From positions 62,001-126,000 of the forward strand of contig JBEKTW010000004.1 of the NCBI GenBank assembly GCA_049515655.1: a stretch of 64,000 nucleotides of DNA. The letters are read 5' to 3'. The notes under the pieces are model-generated. The model ran no database searches. It had not been told where the DNA came from and was given only the letters and a program-made list of their open reading frames with translations. Both the position numbers and the translations under genes were made by a program. Shown here one piece after another: positions 17,499 to 24,570 of the stretch. Source of the DNA: JBEKTW01 sp049515655. GTDB taxonomy: Bacteria > Bacteroidota > Ignavibacteria > UBA10030 > SZUA-254. Position 1 is the stretch's first letter. The number at the start of each line of letters is the position of its first letter.

Positions 17499-17930
17499 TT
17501 GCCCCCACGCAACAACCAGAATTCCGCCGTGCGGTTCACCCTCAGAAAGTCAGAGATATTACGCGGGGAAAAGAGTTTTAAGGAAGTTTTCAACCGGGGG
17601 ACGAGAATCAAGAGCGCGTGCCTGCAAGCGGTGGTCTTGGTGAAACCTCAATTACCGGATTCCAAACCGAAAGTGATCGCCGGATTTTCCGTGCGTCGCA
17701 CCGTCAAACGGGCTGTTGACCGCAATCGGGTCAAGAGACTGATGCGCGAATCATACCGGCTCAATAAACATGTACTTCTACCCTTTGTGGAAAAGAGTTC
17801 CGATATCGTTGAAATAGCTTTCCTGTATCCTCCGGCAATGGCGACGGCCGCGTCCCCACTTCCAACCTTCAAGCAAGTCGAACACGACGTGACGGAAATC
17901 CTCTCTGCGGTGGCGGCAAGATATTCCTGA
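17499..17930 (+). CDS. rnpA: Ribonuclease P protein component
   Basis: Protein of 143 residues. The core RFTLRKSEILRGEKSFKEVF and the RNR box KRAVDRNRVKRLMRESYR are diagnostic. It assists RNase P RNA in maturing tRNA 5' ends. The start is taken as TTG at 17499, with GAGG nine bases upstream; a GTG at 17529 just before RFTL is an alternative. It lies 74 bp after rpmH and 8 bp before yidD in the conserved rpmH-rnpA-yidD-yidC series. Confidence 0.95.
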   Translation: MPPRNNQNSAVRFTLRKSEILRGEKSFKEVFNRGTRIKSACLQAVVLVKPQLPDSKPKVIAGFSVRRTVKRAVDRNRVKRLMRESYRLNKHVLLPFVEKSSDIVEIAFLYPPAMATAASPLPTFKQVEHDVTEILSAVAARYS

Positions 17931-17938
17931 TCAATTGT

Positions 17939-18142
17939 ATGGCAATTTACTTCATCCGGCTTTACCAGCGATTCGTTTCTCCGGCCCTTCCCGGCAATGC
18001 TTGCCGGTTTTATCCTTCTTGTTCATCGTATACAATCGAAGCCATTGAACGATATGGATTTCTTAAAGGGTCGTTCCTGGGGATGAAACGCATCCTCCAT
18101 TGTCATCCTTTTCATCCCGGGGGTTATGATCCCGTCCCGTAA
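17939..18142 (+). CDS. yidD: Membrane protein insertion efficiency factor
   Basis: A 67-residue protein with the complete YidD signature: N-terminal amphipathic segment YFIRLYQRFVSPALPG, the CRFYPSCSSYTIEAIERYG motif and the HPGGYDPVP end. It aids insertion and folding of inner-membrane proteins together with YidC and SecYEG. It starts 8 bp after rnpA and is separated from yidC by a 233-bp repeat element, so yidC may have its own promoter. Confidence 0.96.
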   Translation: MAIYFIRLYQRFVSPALPGNACRFYPSCSSYTIEAIERYGFLKGSFLGMKRILHCHPFHPGGYDPVP

Positions 18143-18151
18143 TCACTATTT

Positions 18152-18384
18152 GATGTTACGCAGCACCATCATTCTTGGTGACAAATTCTAAATTCGAATA
18201 TCGAAACACTAAACAAATCCGAAACTCGAATGCTCAAAACTCGAAACATTAGATTTCCCAAGACGGTTTTGAATTTGGGATTTAGTGCTTGGATCTTATT
18301 TATGATTTCGGATTTCGTGTTTAGGATTTGTCTATGATTTCGTGCTTCGGATATCGGACATCCGTCATTGTTTTGCGTGACATC
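18152..18384 (+). repeat. MITE-like intergenic element, copy 1
   Basis: A 233-bp non-coding element fills the yidD-yidC gap. The ends are imperfect 11-bp inverted repeats, GATGTTACGCA on the left and the complement of GATGTCACGCA on the right (10 of 11). The interior is made of words such as AAACACTAAACAAATCCGAA and GAATTTGGGATTTAGTGCTT. A second copy in reverse orientation is at 62340-62549 and shares the ends, the AAATYCTAAAT word after the left end and the GAATTTGGGATTT word in the middle. Confidence 0.65.
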
Positions 18385-18415
18385 GGTTTTTATGTACTTC
18401 TAAGCTGAGGATCTC

Positions 18416-20206
18416 ATGGATCGAAATGCTGTCATAGGTTTTGTATTGATTGGATTGGTTCTGATGCTCTGGATGTGGCTGAATGCCCCGCCTCCTCAGC
18501 CGCCGAAAATTTCAACGACGACGGATTCAATCGCACTCCATAAGTCGACGATCGACTCCGCCCGCGCCATTCTTCCCCCGCAGGAGAAAACGTATACGCC
18601 GACGGATACGCTTGGAAAGTATTTTTCCGCGCTTGCGACCGGAAAGGAAAAATTCCTTTTCATCGAATCGGACCTGTACCGGGCGAGAATTTCATCCAAA
18701 GGCGGCTCGATTCAGGTCTGGGAACTGAAGAAATTCAAGACGTGGAATCAGTACCCGGTAAACCTGATTAACAGCGACAAGGCGGGGGACTTCCATCTTC
18801 TTTTCTCCTCGGTCGACGGCAAACTCGTCGATACAAAGAATCTGTATTTTCAATCGCCGCTCGACAACGACCAAACCGTCACACTCGCGAATCAGGATTC
18901 CTTCAAGGTCGAATTTGTCCTCAAAATCTCCGAACAAAGCCGGATTGTGAAAACGCTGGTGTTTCACAACGGAAACTATGATTTTGACGCTTACTACCGG
19001 TTTGAGGGGATGGATGATATTCTGGCGAATTTTGAATACCAGGTCACATGGGAATCAGGACTGCAGTACGCTGAAGGCAACAGTATCGATGAATCCAATT
19101 CCGCGAAAGCGTTCGCGTACGCCGGCGGCGAGCTGACCGAAGTTGACGCGACGAAGTTCAACGAAACGCAGAAACAAAATATCTCCGGCCGGGTGAGCTG
19201 GGTCGCGACCCGCAACAAGTATTTCGCTGTAGCGATCATCAATCGCGAAGGAGACAGCCAGGGAGCGTACCTCGAAGGTAATCGCCAGAAGGAACCGAAC
19301 GACGGCGCGAAAGAAGACTACAGCCTTGCGCTGAAAATGCCATTTCTGGGAAACAAGCTCGAAACGGCGCATTTTACAGTGTTTCTGGGTCCGCTCGACT
19401 TCGATATTGTGAAGGGCTACAACGCGGGATTGGACCAGATGATGAGCCTCGGTGCGGCATGGATCATCCGACCGATTTCCGAATACGTCATGATCCCGTT
19501 GTTCAAGTTCCTGAAGCTCTTCATCCCCAATTACGGCTTTGTGTTGATCGTCTTCTCGATCATCATCAAGCTTGCGCTGCAGCCGCTCACCGCGAAGAGT
19601 ATGAAATCGATGCAGAGAATGCAGCAGCTTCAGCCGATGATGACCGAGATCCGCGAAAAGTTCAAAGACGACCCCCAGAAACAGAACCAGCAGATCATGC
19701 GGTTGTACAAGGAGTATGGCGTGAACCCTGCGGGCGGCTGCCTGCCGATGCTTCTCCAACTCCCGATCCTGTACGCACTCTGGGCGGTGTTTCGCTCGGC
19801 AATCGACCTGCGCCAGGCCTCGTTCATCTGGTGGATCAAAGACCTTTCCGTTCCCGACGTTATCACAAAGCTGTCCTTCCGGCTTCCGATCGTGAATATG
19901 GATGAAATCAGCGGGCTCGCGGTGCTTATGGGCATAACGATGTTCATTCAGCAGAAGATGTCGGTCAAAGACCCGCGTCAAAAAGCGATGGTGTGGATGA
20001 TGCCCGTGATGATGACGCTGCTGTTTAACAGCTTTCCCGCCGGATTGAATCTGTACTATTTTGTGTTTAACCTTCTCTCAATCGGACAGCAGGCATGGAT
20101 TACGAAGAAGCACAAGGACGAGCCGTTGAGAAAGGTCGAGGAAAAGAAAAAGTCGGGAGGAATTTTCAGCCGGATCACGAAGGACATGCCGAAGTTGAAC
20201 CGCTGA
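18416..20206 (+). CDS. yidC: Membrane protein insertase YidC
   Basis: Insertase of 596 residues, the Gram-negative long form. An N-terminal membrane helix (about 5-22) precedes a large periplasmic domain (about 50-330) and the five-helix 60KD_IMP core. Core signatures are KSMKSMQRMQQLQPMM, the YKEYGVNPAGGCLPMLLQLP helix hairpin and FNSFPAGLNLYYFVFN. It inserts membrane proteins alone or with SecYEG. A GAGG site precedes ATG. The basic C-terminal tail (GGIFSRITKDMPKLNR) has a second diverged copy 1.6 kb downstream. Normally mnmE would follow; here an accessory island intervenes. Confidence 0.97.
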   Translation: MDRNAVIGFVLIGLVLMLWMWLNAPPPQPPKISTTTDSIALHKSTIDSARAILPPQEKTYTPTDTLGKYFSALATGKEKFLFIESDLYRARISSKGGSIQVWELKKFKTWNQYPVNLINSDKAGDFHLLFSSVDGKLVDTKNLYFQSPLDNDQTVTLANQDSFKVEFVLKISEQSRIVKTLVFHNGNYDFDAYYRFEGMDDILANFEYQVTWESGLQYAEGNSIDESNSAKAFAYAGGELTEVDATKFNETQKQNISGRVSWVATRNKYFAVAIINREGDSQGAYLEGNRQKEPNDGAKEDYSLALKMPFLGNKLETAHFTVFLGPLDFDIVKGYNAGLDQMMSLGAAWIIRPISEYVMIPLFKFLKLFIPNYGFVLIVFSIIIKLALQPLTAKSMKSMQRMQQLQPMMTEIREKFKDDPQKQNQQIMRLYKEYGVNPAGGCLPMLLQLPILYALWAVFRSAIDLRQASFIWWIKDLSVPDVITKLSFRLPIVNMDEISGLAVLMGITMFIQQKMSVKDPRQKAMVWMMPVMMTLLFNSFPAGLNLYYFVFNLLSIGQQAWITKKHKDEPLRKVEEKKKSGGIFSRITKDMPKLNR

Positions 20207-20225
20207 CCTTCTGTTGTTCCCGCGC
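20155..20225 (+). repeat. yidC 3'-end repeat, original copy
   Basis: The last 50 or so bases of yidC plus about 20 bp after it are repeated in the same orientation at 21782-21844. The first 47 bp match at 39 positions without gaps, then 11 bp (TGTTCCCGCGC) match exactly after a small gap. The pair brackets the SEC-C gene. Confidence 0.75.
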
Positions 20226-20278
20226 TGGCACGGTGGCTGACGGGATAAGCGTTCCAGCGGCGGGCGACTGCGAGGGCT

Positions 20279-21715
20279 TTATTTGGCCTCCAACCCCAAT
20301 TCCTGCCGGAGCTTCGCGAGATCCACACACATAGTCTCATCCTCCCGACGCTCGTTCCTCGACTCGAAGTCCATGAGGAGCGCTTCAAGAAGTTCCCGCC
20401 CCCGGGGGTCTTTCGCTGCCTCGCGCGGCGTCATCCCTCTCAACGCCGGCACGGATGTATCCGGCCAGGCTGCCCAATGCTTTTCGATCAGCTCTTTCAG
20501 AACAGCCCTTACCTCCGTAGATTCGTTCAGCGCGCGATCACTCTCGCTTTCTTTCGCAGACCGTTTTCTTTTCCCTCCTTTTTCGGCTTCGATCATCAAC
20601 CCCTCGTACGATTTCATTTCCGTCCCAAGGAGCACGGCTGAACCCCCGAGTCTCTTTGCGATTTCTTTTTGGATGCGCTTTGAGCGTCGTTCCGAGTTCA
20701 CCTCCACGATCAGTTTGGAGGCGCTTATTTTCAGAGTGGCCAGAGCCGTGTTGCCGTCCAACTTCCCTTTCCTGCTTCTTCGCAACCAGTGGATCATGAC
20801 TTCAGTCGGTTTGCCCGTTCTTGTTCGTTTCGCATCGGCAAGCAATTCTTCGTCCGTCCTGCCGGATACTCTTTGCTCAAGCTCTTTCAGATTTTGAAAC
20901 GCCTCATCGAACGACGGAATCTCGTAGGTCAGGGTGTGAAACGCAAGGTGGTCTCCGTCCGTGTTTCTGATGTCCATCCGCCGGTTTCGTAGCTCATCTT
21001 CGATCTCGAAGTATGCCTCGCGGAGGAGTTCCTCCTGCTTCAACAGGTTTTGGGTAGAAACGTGCTCGCCCCCGGTCGGCTCAAGCGCCTCCAGGAATGC
21101 ACGCAGGTCCAGAACGTGATCCAGCTGGAGGGGCGGAATGATCAATGCGCCGCTCCCCATGAGAAAGCAGACTCCGTCTAACTCAACAGCCCGGGCCAGT
21201 AGAATGTCTCCACGGCGAACCATCGTCGACGCAGTTCTCTCGGTCACATGAAACTCACGTCGACGAAGGACATCTCGAAATTCGATCGACGTACCGGGGT
21301 CAACTGCAATCGTTTGGAAGAAGCTGTAGGGAGATTGAAGTGTCGCCTCCAGAAAGCGGCGCAGGCCGCCGTCGAGTCTTAGCCCTTCGTCGGCGATGAA
21401 TTTTTCTGCAAGTGTTTCTTTCTCATCCGGCCTCCAATTGAAGGCGAACCATCGCAAGAACGAATCGTTATCAGCGGGAGAACCAATAAACAGCGCCTCG
21501 TCGAAGAAATGAAACTGCTGCCAGGCGTCCTCAAGCGCCGCCTCTCCATAGTGCTTCTTTGCATATCTCATCAGCATTTCGCCCGACTCCGCATCGAACC
21601 TCCGAATCCGGTTATAGGCGGAATCTGGACTAAGGATGGCCGCAGCCCCGTGGCACTTCTTATATTTTTTGCCACTGCCGCACGGACAGGGATCATTTCT
21701 GCCGATGGTGTTCAT
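20279..21715 (-). CDS. SEC-C motif protein of unknown function
   Basis: Protein of 478 residues when begun at the ATG at 21715, which puts the zinc-binding SEC-C motif at the N-terminus (GRNDPCPCGSGKKYKKCHG), its usual place in stand-alone SEC-C proteins. The frame stays open upstream to 21961 but runs into the yidC-tail repeat there. The rest is mostly alpha-helical and charged; the C-terminal quarter contains MTPREAAKDPRGRELLEALL, seen in other SEC-C proteins. SEC-C binds zinc and in SecA mediates SecB and ribosome contact, but the role in stand-alone proteins is unknown. It opposes yidC and sits between two copies of the yidC 3' end. Confidence 0.8.
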   Translation of the reverse strand: MNTIGRNDPCPCGSGKKYKKCHGAAAILSPDSAYNRIRRFDAESGEMLMRYAKKHYGEAALEDAWQQFHFFDEALFIGSPADNDSFLRWFAFNWRPDEKETLAEKFIADEGLRLDGGLRRFLEATLQSPYSFFQTIAVDPGTSIEFRDVLRRREFHVTERTASTMVRRGDILLARAVELDGVCFLMGSGALIIPPLQLDHVLDLRAFLEALEPTGGEHVSTQNLLKQEELLREAYFEIEDELRNRRMDIRNTDGDHLAFHTLTYEIPSFDEAFQNLKELEQRVSGRTDEELLADAKRTRTGKPTEVMIHWLRRSRKGKLDGNTALATLKISASKLIVEVNSERRSKRIQKEIAKRLGGSAVLLGTEMKSYEGLMIEAEKGGKRKRSAKESESDRALNESTEVRAVLKELIEKHWAAWPDTSVPALRGMTPREAAKDPRGRELLEALLMDFESRNERREDETMCVDLAKLRQELGLEAK

Positions 21716-21781
21716 GAGTTTAGTTTTTGGGTCGTCATTACAAAATACGATTCCTCTCGGACACATTCCAGCGGCACGAAC

Positions 21782-21844
21782 GGGTAGCATTTTCAACCGA
21801 ATGATGAAGGATATGCCGAAGTTGAACCCCCGATGTTCCCGCGC
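21782..21844 (+). repeat. Second, diverged copy of the yidC 3' end
   Basis: Would encode GSIFNRMMKDMPKLNP, against GGIFSRITKDMPKLNR at the true end of yidC, but has no yidC body in front and no stop in the right place. It is 83% identical over 47 bp and shares the following TGTTCCCGCGC. It marks a junction at which the SEC-C segment was inserted or the yidC end duplicated. Confidence 0.75.
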
Positions 21845-21970
21845 CTGCCTGTCGTGCTTCATTTTGGGGGGGGGACTGGAATTGAAATGTTCCTCCGAGA
21901 ATCGAGGGTGCTTCGCCAAGACCATATCAATTTTATCGGTGATGGGCTTGACTCTCACCAAGGAAGATAT

Positions 21971-22420
21971 CTACACCCGTAGCAGTTCCGCAGCAGCCGC
22001 TAGCTTCCTCGAGACGGAAGGTGTAATGTTTCCTCGGATCAATGAGTGGGCGACATTGTCCGCCTTGGGCGAATGAACACAGGTAAGTCCCAACGAGATA
22101 GGTACGTTAGCTCGAAGCCTGGCAAGCCTGAACTTTGTTCGATCAACAATCGCTGTGCAGAGGCTGGTCAGTCTTTCCAAATCCACAGATAAACCATCCT
22201 TATCTGTCTTTCGCAGTTTGAAGGCAAATGAAGTAATTGTATTATCGGGCTTGATATAGCTGGGATCGATGGTGATTCTTCGAAGGAGCCCATCATCGGG
22301 TTTGATTGCTTCTATAGTGGCGGCGCCTCTCTTATGAGGAGAGCCAAGCAGCGAGATCAGACAGATTTTGATCTGAGAGAGTATTTTCTTCAAGACATTC
22401 AACACCTTCAAATTTGGCAT
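21971..22420 (-). CDS. Uncharacterised protein, third gene of TIGR04255 module
   Basis: Protein of 149 residues. The start at ATG 22420 has a good AGGGGAG site eight bases upstream but overlaps the preceding gene by 89 nt, so a later TTG start cannot be excluded. It has a hydrophobic N-terminal stretch (VLNVLKKILSQIKICLISLL), then a pattern I recall from unnamed small proteins of variable islands: RRITIDPSYIKPDNTITSFA with LSVDLERL, then LRANVPISLGL and DNVAHSLIRGN. No catalytic motif is evident. It follows the two genes below in one tight transcription unit; function unknown. Confidence 0.6.
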   Translation of the reverse strand: MPNLKVLNVLKKILSQIKICLISLLGSPHKRGAATIEAIKPDDGLLRRITIDPSYIKPDNTITSFAFKLRKTDKDGLSVDLERLTSLCTAIVDRTKFRLARLRANVPISLGLTCVHSPKADNVAHSLIRGNITPSVSRKLAAAAELLRV

Positions 22421-22808
22421 ACGAAGAGCTCCCCTTACTATCGAATGTAAATTCTATCGACCTAGTGCCCTGTTTCAATTCAACGAGCACCTCACCGTTT
22501 GGACCTGGAGCGGTAAAGAAAATCGGAAGTCTCCTCTCGTCGACGGATCGGACAAGGGATAGTGCATTTCGGACGGCAGTTTTCGAAGGAGGAGTCGCCC
22601 CATAACTATCCCAGTTCTCTGGAAGATCGGAAAAGGTCTTGATTTTGCCAACAATCTCTCTCGCTCCATCAGTAAGCACACCAGTTTGAACAATTATGAT
22701 AGACGATGATGGCCTTATTGCGTATTGCCAAACTGTGTAACTACTAACCGCCGATGTGCTCCACTCTTGGGGATCATAAGGAATAATTGCTTCACTTAAG
22801 GCTGGCAT
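22332..22808 (-). CDS. Uncharacterised protein with NWDSYGA motif
   Basis: Protein of 158 residues. The central LPENWDSYGATPPSKTAVRN and the following GPNGEVLVELKQGTRSIEF recall a sporadically distributed small-protein family with an NWD(G/S)YGA signature whose function is not known to me. There is no signal peptide or membrane helix. It overlaps the TIGR04255 gene upstream by 17 nt and the next gene by 89 nt, implying co-translation. The AT-rich, poorly biased codon use differs from flanking housekeeping genes, suggesting transfer. Confidence 0.65.
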   Translation of the reverse strand: MPALSEAIIPYDPQEWSTSAVSSYTVWQYAIRPSSSIIIVQTGVLTDGAREIVGKIKTFSDLPENWDSYGATPPSKTAVRNALSLVRSVDERRLPIFFTAPGPNGEVLVELKQGTRSIEFTFDSKGSSSYAKFEGVECLEENTLSDQNLSDLAAWLSS

Positions 22809-23553
22809 AGAACTCCTTTCGAAGCATTTGTTTGAAAAGATTCGAAGTCACACTATGTGCACTTGAGATCCAATTCTTGATGTCGTCAACGGCTAATTGC
22901 CCTTCTCTAACAACCGCAATTTGTAGGATTACTGCGGGTTTGTTACTACGTGAACCATCTGAAACAACAAGGGTGAGTTTGGAGCCGTCTCCAAGGGTAT
23001 ACGCCTGAATCAGATTTTGGTTGCTTATGGCACCCTGTACCTCAAAGCCCTTAATTACCTGAATTTGAAGATTCGCTTCAATATATTTAACAAAGTCTTC
23101 TTTGAATTCGTCTCCTAATTCAAATGCATCAATATACCGAAGGCTGACTTTCTGAAACCGGGGCGGCTCTTTGTAGCTCTTGAGGAGCGCGTCCAATCCG
23201 TATTCAATTGCTGGTCTGTATGCAGATTCCCATACATACGTTTTTTCAGTATCATTTACTGCAAGAAGCCCAGGGCCTAACTGAAGAACCGGCCATTGCC
23301 CATCTCCGCGCCAAAACTGATGAACTGGTTTTTGGTTCAGAAAATGTGGTGGTACTATTGACGGAACGATTTTCTTATAGAAAGGATAGTCCTTTTTCAC
23401 AGTGTCGGCAAAGACTCCCTGAGCAAGCTCAAATCCAGGGTCAAAGTTCTCTCTCGATTGCGGATCAACATCTAGCTCCCAAAAAGCTTCAAAGACAACC
23501 TCTTGGAGTGGCGCTTTGGTAAGCTTGGTTATATAACCGTTATTAGTGGGCAT
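22792..23553 (-). CDS. TIGR04255 family protein
   Basis: Protein of 253 residues. The start (KAPLQEVVFEAFWEL), the PPHFLNQKPVHQFW and LQLGPGLLAVND segments, YRPAIEYGLDALLKSYKE and SLRYIDAFEL match the sporadically distributed TIGR04255 family, which is found in mobile or variable regions and has no established activity. First gene of a three-gene overlapping unit. No DNA-binding or catalytic motif is obvious. Its place in an island with restriction-type genes suggests an accessory or conflict-related role, which is inference only. Confidence 0.78.
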   Translation of the reverse strand: MPTNNGYITKLTKAPLQEVVFEAFWELDVDPQSRENFDPGFELAQGVFADTVKKDYPFYKKIVPSIVPPHFLNQKPVHQFWRGDGQWPVLQLGPGLLAVNDTEKTYVWESAYRPAIEYGLDALLKSYKEPPRFQKVSLRYIDAFELGDEFKEDFVKYIEANLQIQVIKGFEVQGAISNQNLIQAYTLGDGSKLTLVVSDGSRSNKPAVILQIAVVREGQLAVDDIKNWISSAHSVTSNLFKQMLRKEFYASLK

Positions 23554-23675
23554 AAAGGATGTATCCGAATATAATAAAAATTCTTGTCTAATTCCTCACC
23601 GGCAAATTCCTGCCCGATTCGATATGAGCCCCTTTGCGCCACTTGATGTCGTAGTGGATACCTGTCTGCCGTGCT

Positions 23676-23945
23676 TCATCTTGCTGATCGCCGTTTGATT
23701 GGCGGTTTGTCAGGAGAAGCGCAGTGCATTTTTTGCACATTGCTTTTTTCATCCAGCTCTCCGGTTCTAAAAACGTTGTTAATGTGCTTTGTAATGACAG
23801 TTCTTTCCCGCTTGAAGAGCCGTGCCATTTCATCCTGGGTCAGCCAGACAGTCTCGTCCTGCAACCGCACATCGATTGCGGTTTGCCCATCCTCGGCTTT
23901 GTAGATAACGATTTCGCCTTTTCGCCCTTCGCTATTTTTTGTCAT
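23676..23945 (-). pseudogene. Truncated RhuM-family protein remnant
   Basis: The first 70 or so residues match the N-terminal domain of RhuM-type 'virulence' proteins very closely (GEIVIYKAEDGQTAIDVRLQ, LTQDEMARLFKRERTVITKH, NNVFRTGELDEKSNVQKMH). The frame then departs after SPDKP and stops at 89 residues, where intact members run to about 330. The missing part includes the catalytic or Fic-like region. It is a decayed accessory gene between the TIGR04255 module and the HerA operon. Confidence 0.8.
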
Positions 23946-23956
23946 GGCTCAGTTCC

Positions 23957-24430
23957 TCAAAGAGTAACACGTTCCAGCTGTTGCAAAATATGCAACGACT
24001 TACCCATCAACTTGGAGAGATTGCAATTCAACCTCCGCACGGCCGTCAATTCGTCACGCACCGCGTGACGAATCTTTGGAGATCCCATTACGATCGCAAA
24101 TTGGTCACTCACTGCGTGACGTTTCTCCTTCGCCTCTGTTTCCCAGAGATACCGGCCGTAGTTCACAAACGTTGTCTTGCCGACTCCAACATCGCCTTCG
24201 ACTACAGCCCGACCGCCTCCCGTACTACGAAGAATACCCAGTAACATCTTGGATCCGTTTGATTCCATGTCACGACCGACGATTGCCTCACTGGCGGGCA
24301 AAAGTGCTCCAGCCGAAGCCGAAAGCGCGGCCGTATCAAACGGATTGCCTCGGAAGCCATATCGTGACCAGATGTTCTGTGTCAGTTCCGTTGCCGTAGG
24401 AATAACGTGTAATATAAATTTGTATTTCAA
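23957..24430 (-). pseudogene. Truncated ATP-binding protein (AAA/P-loop) remnant
   Basis: From a possible TTG start at 24430 the frame reads TQNIWSRYGFRGNPFDTAAL, SEAIVGRDMESNGSKMLLG and the Walker A EGDVGVGKTTFVNYGRYLWE, the N-terminus of a P-loop ATPase. It loses that family after about 100 residues, with no Walker B or sensor region. The last 50 residues run through two inverted repeats (24050-24120) and look unrelated. It probably resulted from deletion and joining. It is not expected to be functional. Confidence 0.65.
24050..24072. repeat. Perfect inverted repeat TTCGTCACGC
   Basis: TTCGTCACGC, ACC, GCGTGACGAA: 10-bp perfect arms with a 3-nt centre. A related palindrome GTCACTC-ACT-GCGTGAC lies at 24104-24120, with one mismatch. 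Both are inside the decayed ATPase reading frame and could be protein-binding sites or a junction left by rearrangement. Confidence 0.6.
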
Positions 24431-24449
24431 GGTATTGCATACCTGCTGT

Positions 24450-24570
24450 TCACTTGCCCGCCCCTTCCACGATCGCAATCTCCGCCTCCCTGGCCGCCGG
24501 AGCGAAGCGTAGGCGGGCGTCAGGCCGTACAGCTCATACACCAGTTGGTAGATTTCCCGCTCCGACATTG
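24450..24570 (-). pseudogene. Relic of an Eco57I-type methyltransferase 3' end
   Basis: The minus strand here encodes SEREIYQLVYELYGLTP, closely matching LEREIDRLVYELYELTPEE at the end of the intact methyltransferase gene (26785-26895). A short palindrome-rich insert (about 24487-24514, core CGCCTACGCTTCGCTCCGGC) then breaks the frame; after it the expected EIAIVEGAGK and a stop resume in the other frame. It is the tail of a second methyltransferase gene lost from this place. The last few codons of the HerA gene read through it in another frame. Confidence 0.7.

Noticed and set aside
16955..18415. Replication origin (oriC) beside rpmH
   Set aside because: dnaA is absent and I saw no cluster of DnaA boxes (TTATCCACA type) in this or the other larger gaps; only the parS-like sites indicate origin proximity.
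19055..19981. Open frame of about 300 codons opposite yidC
   Set aside because: His- and Arg-rich nonsense composition with no domain; yidC on the other strand is unmistakable.
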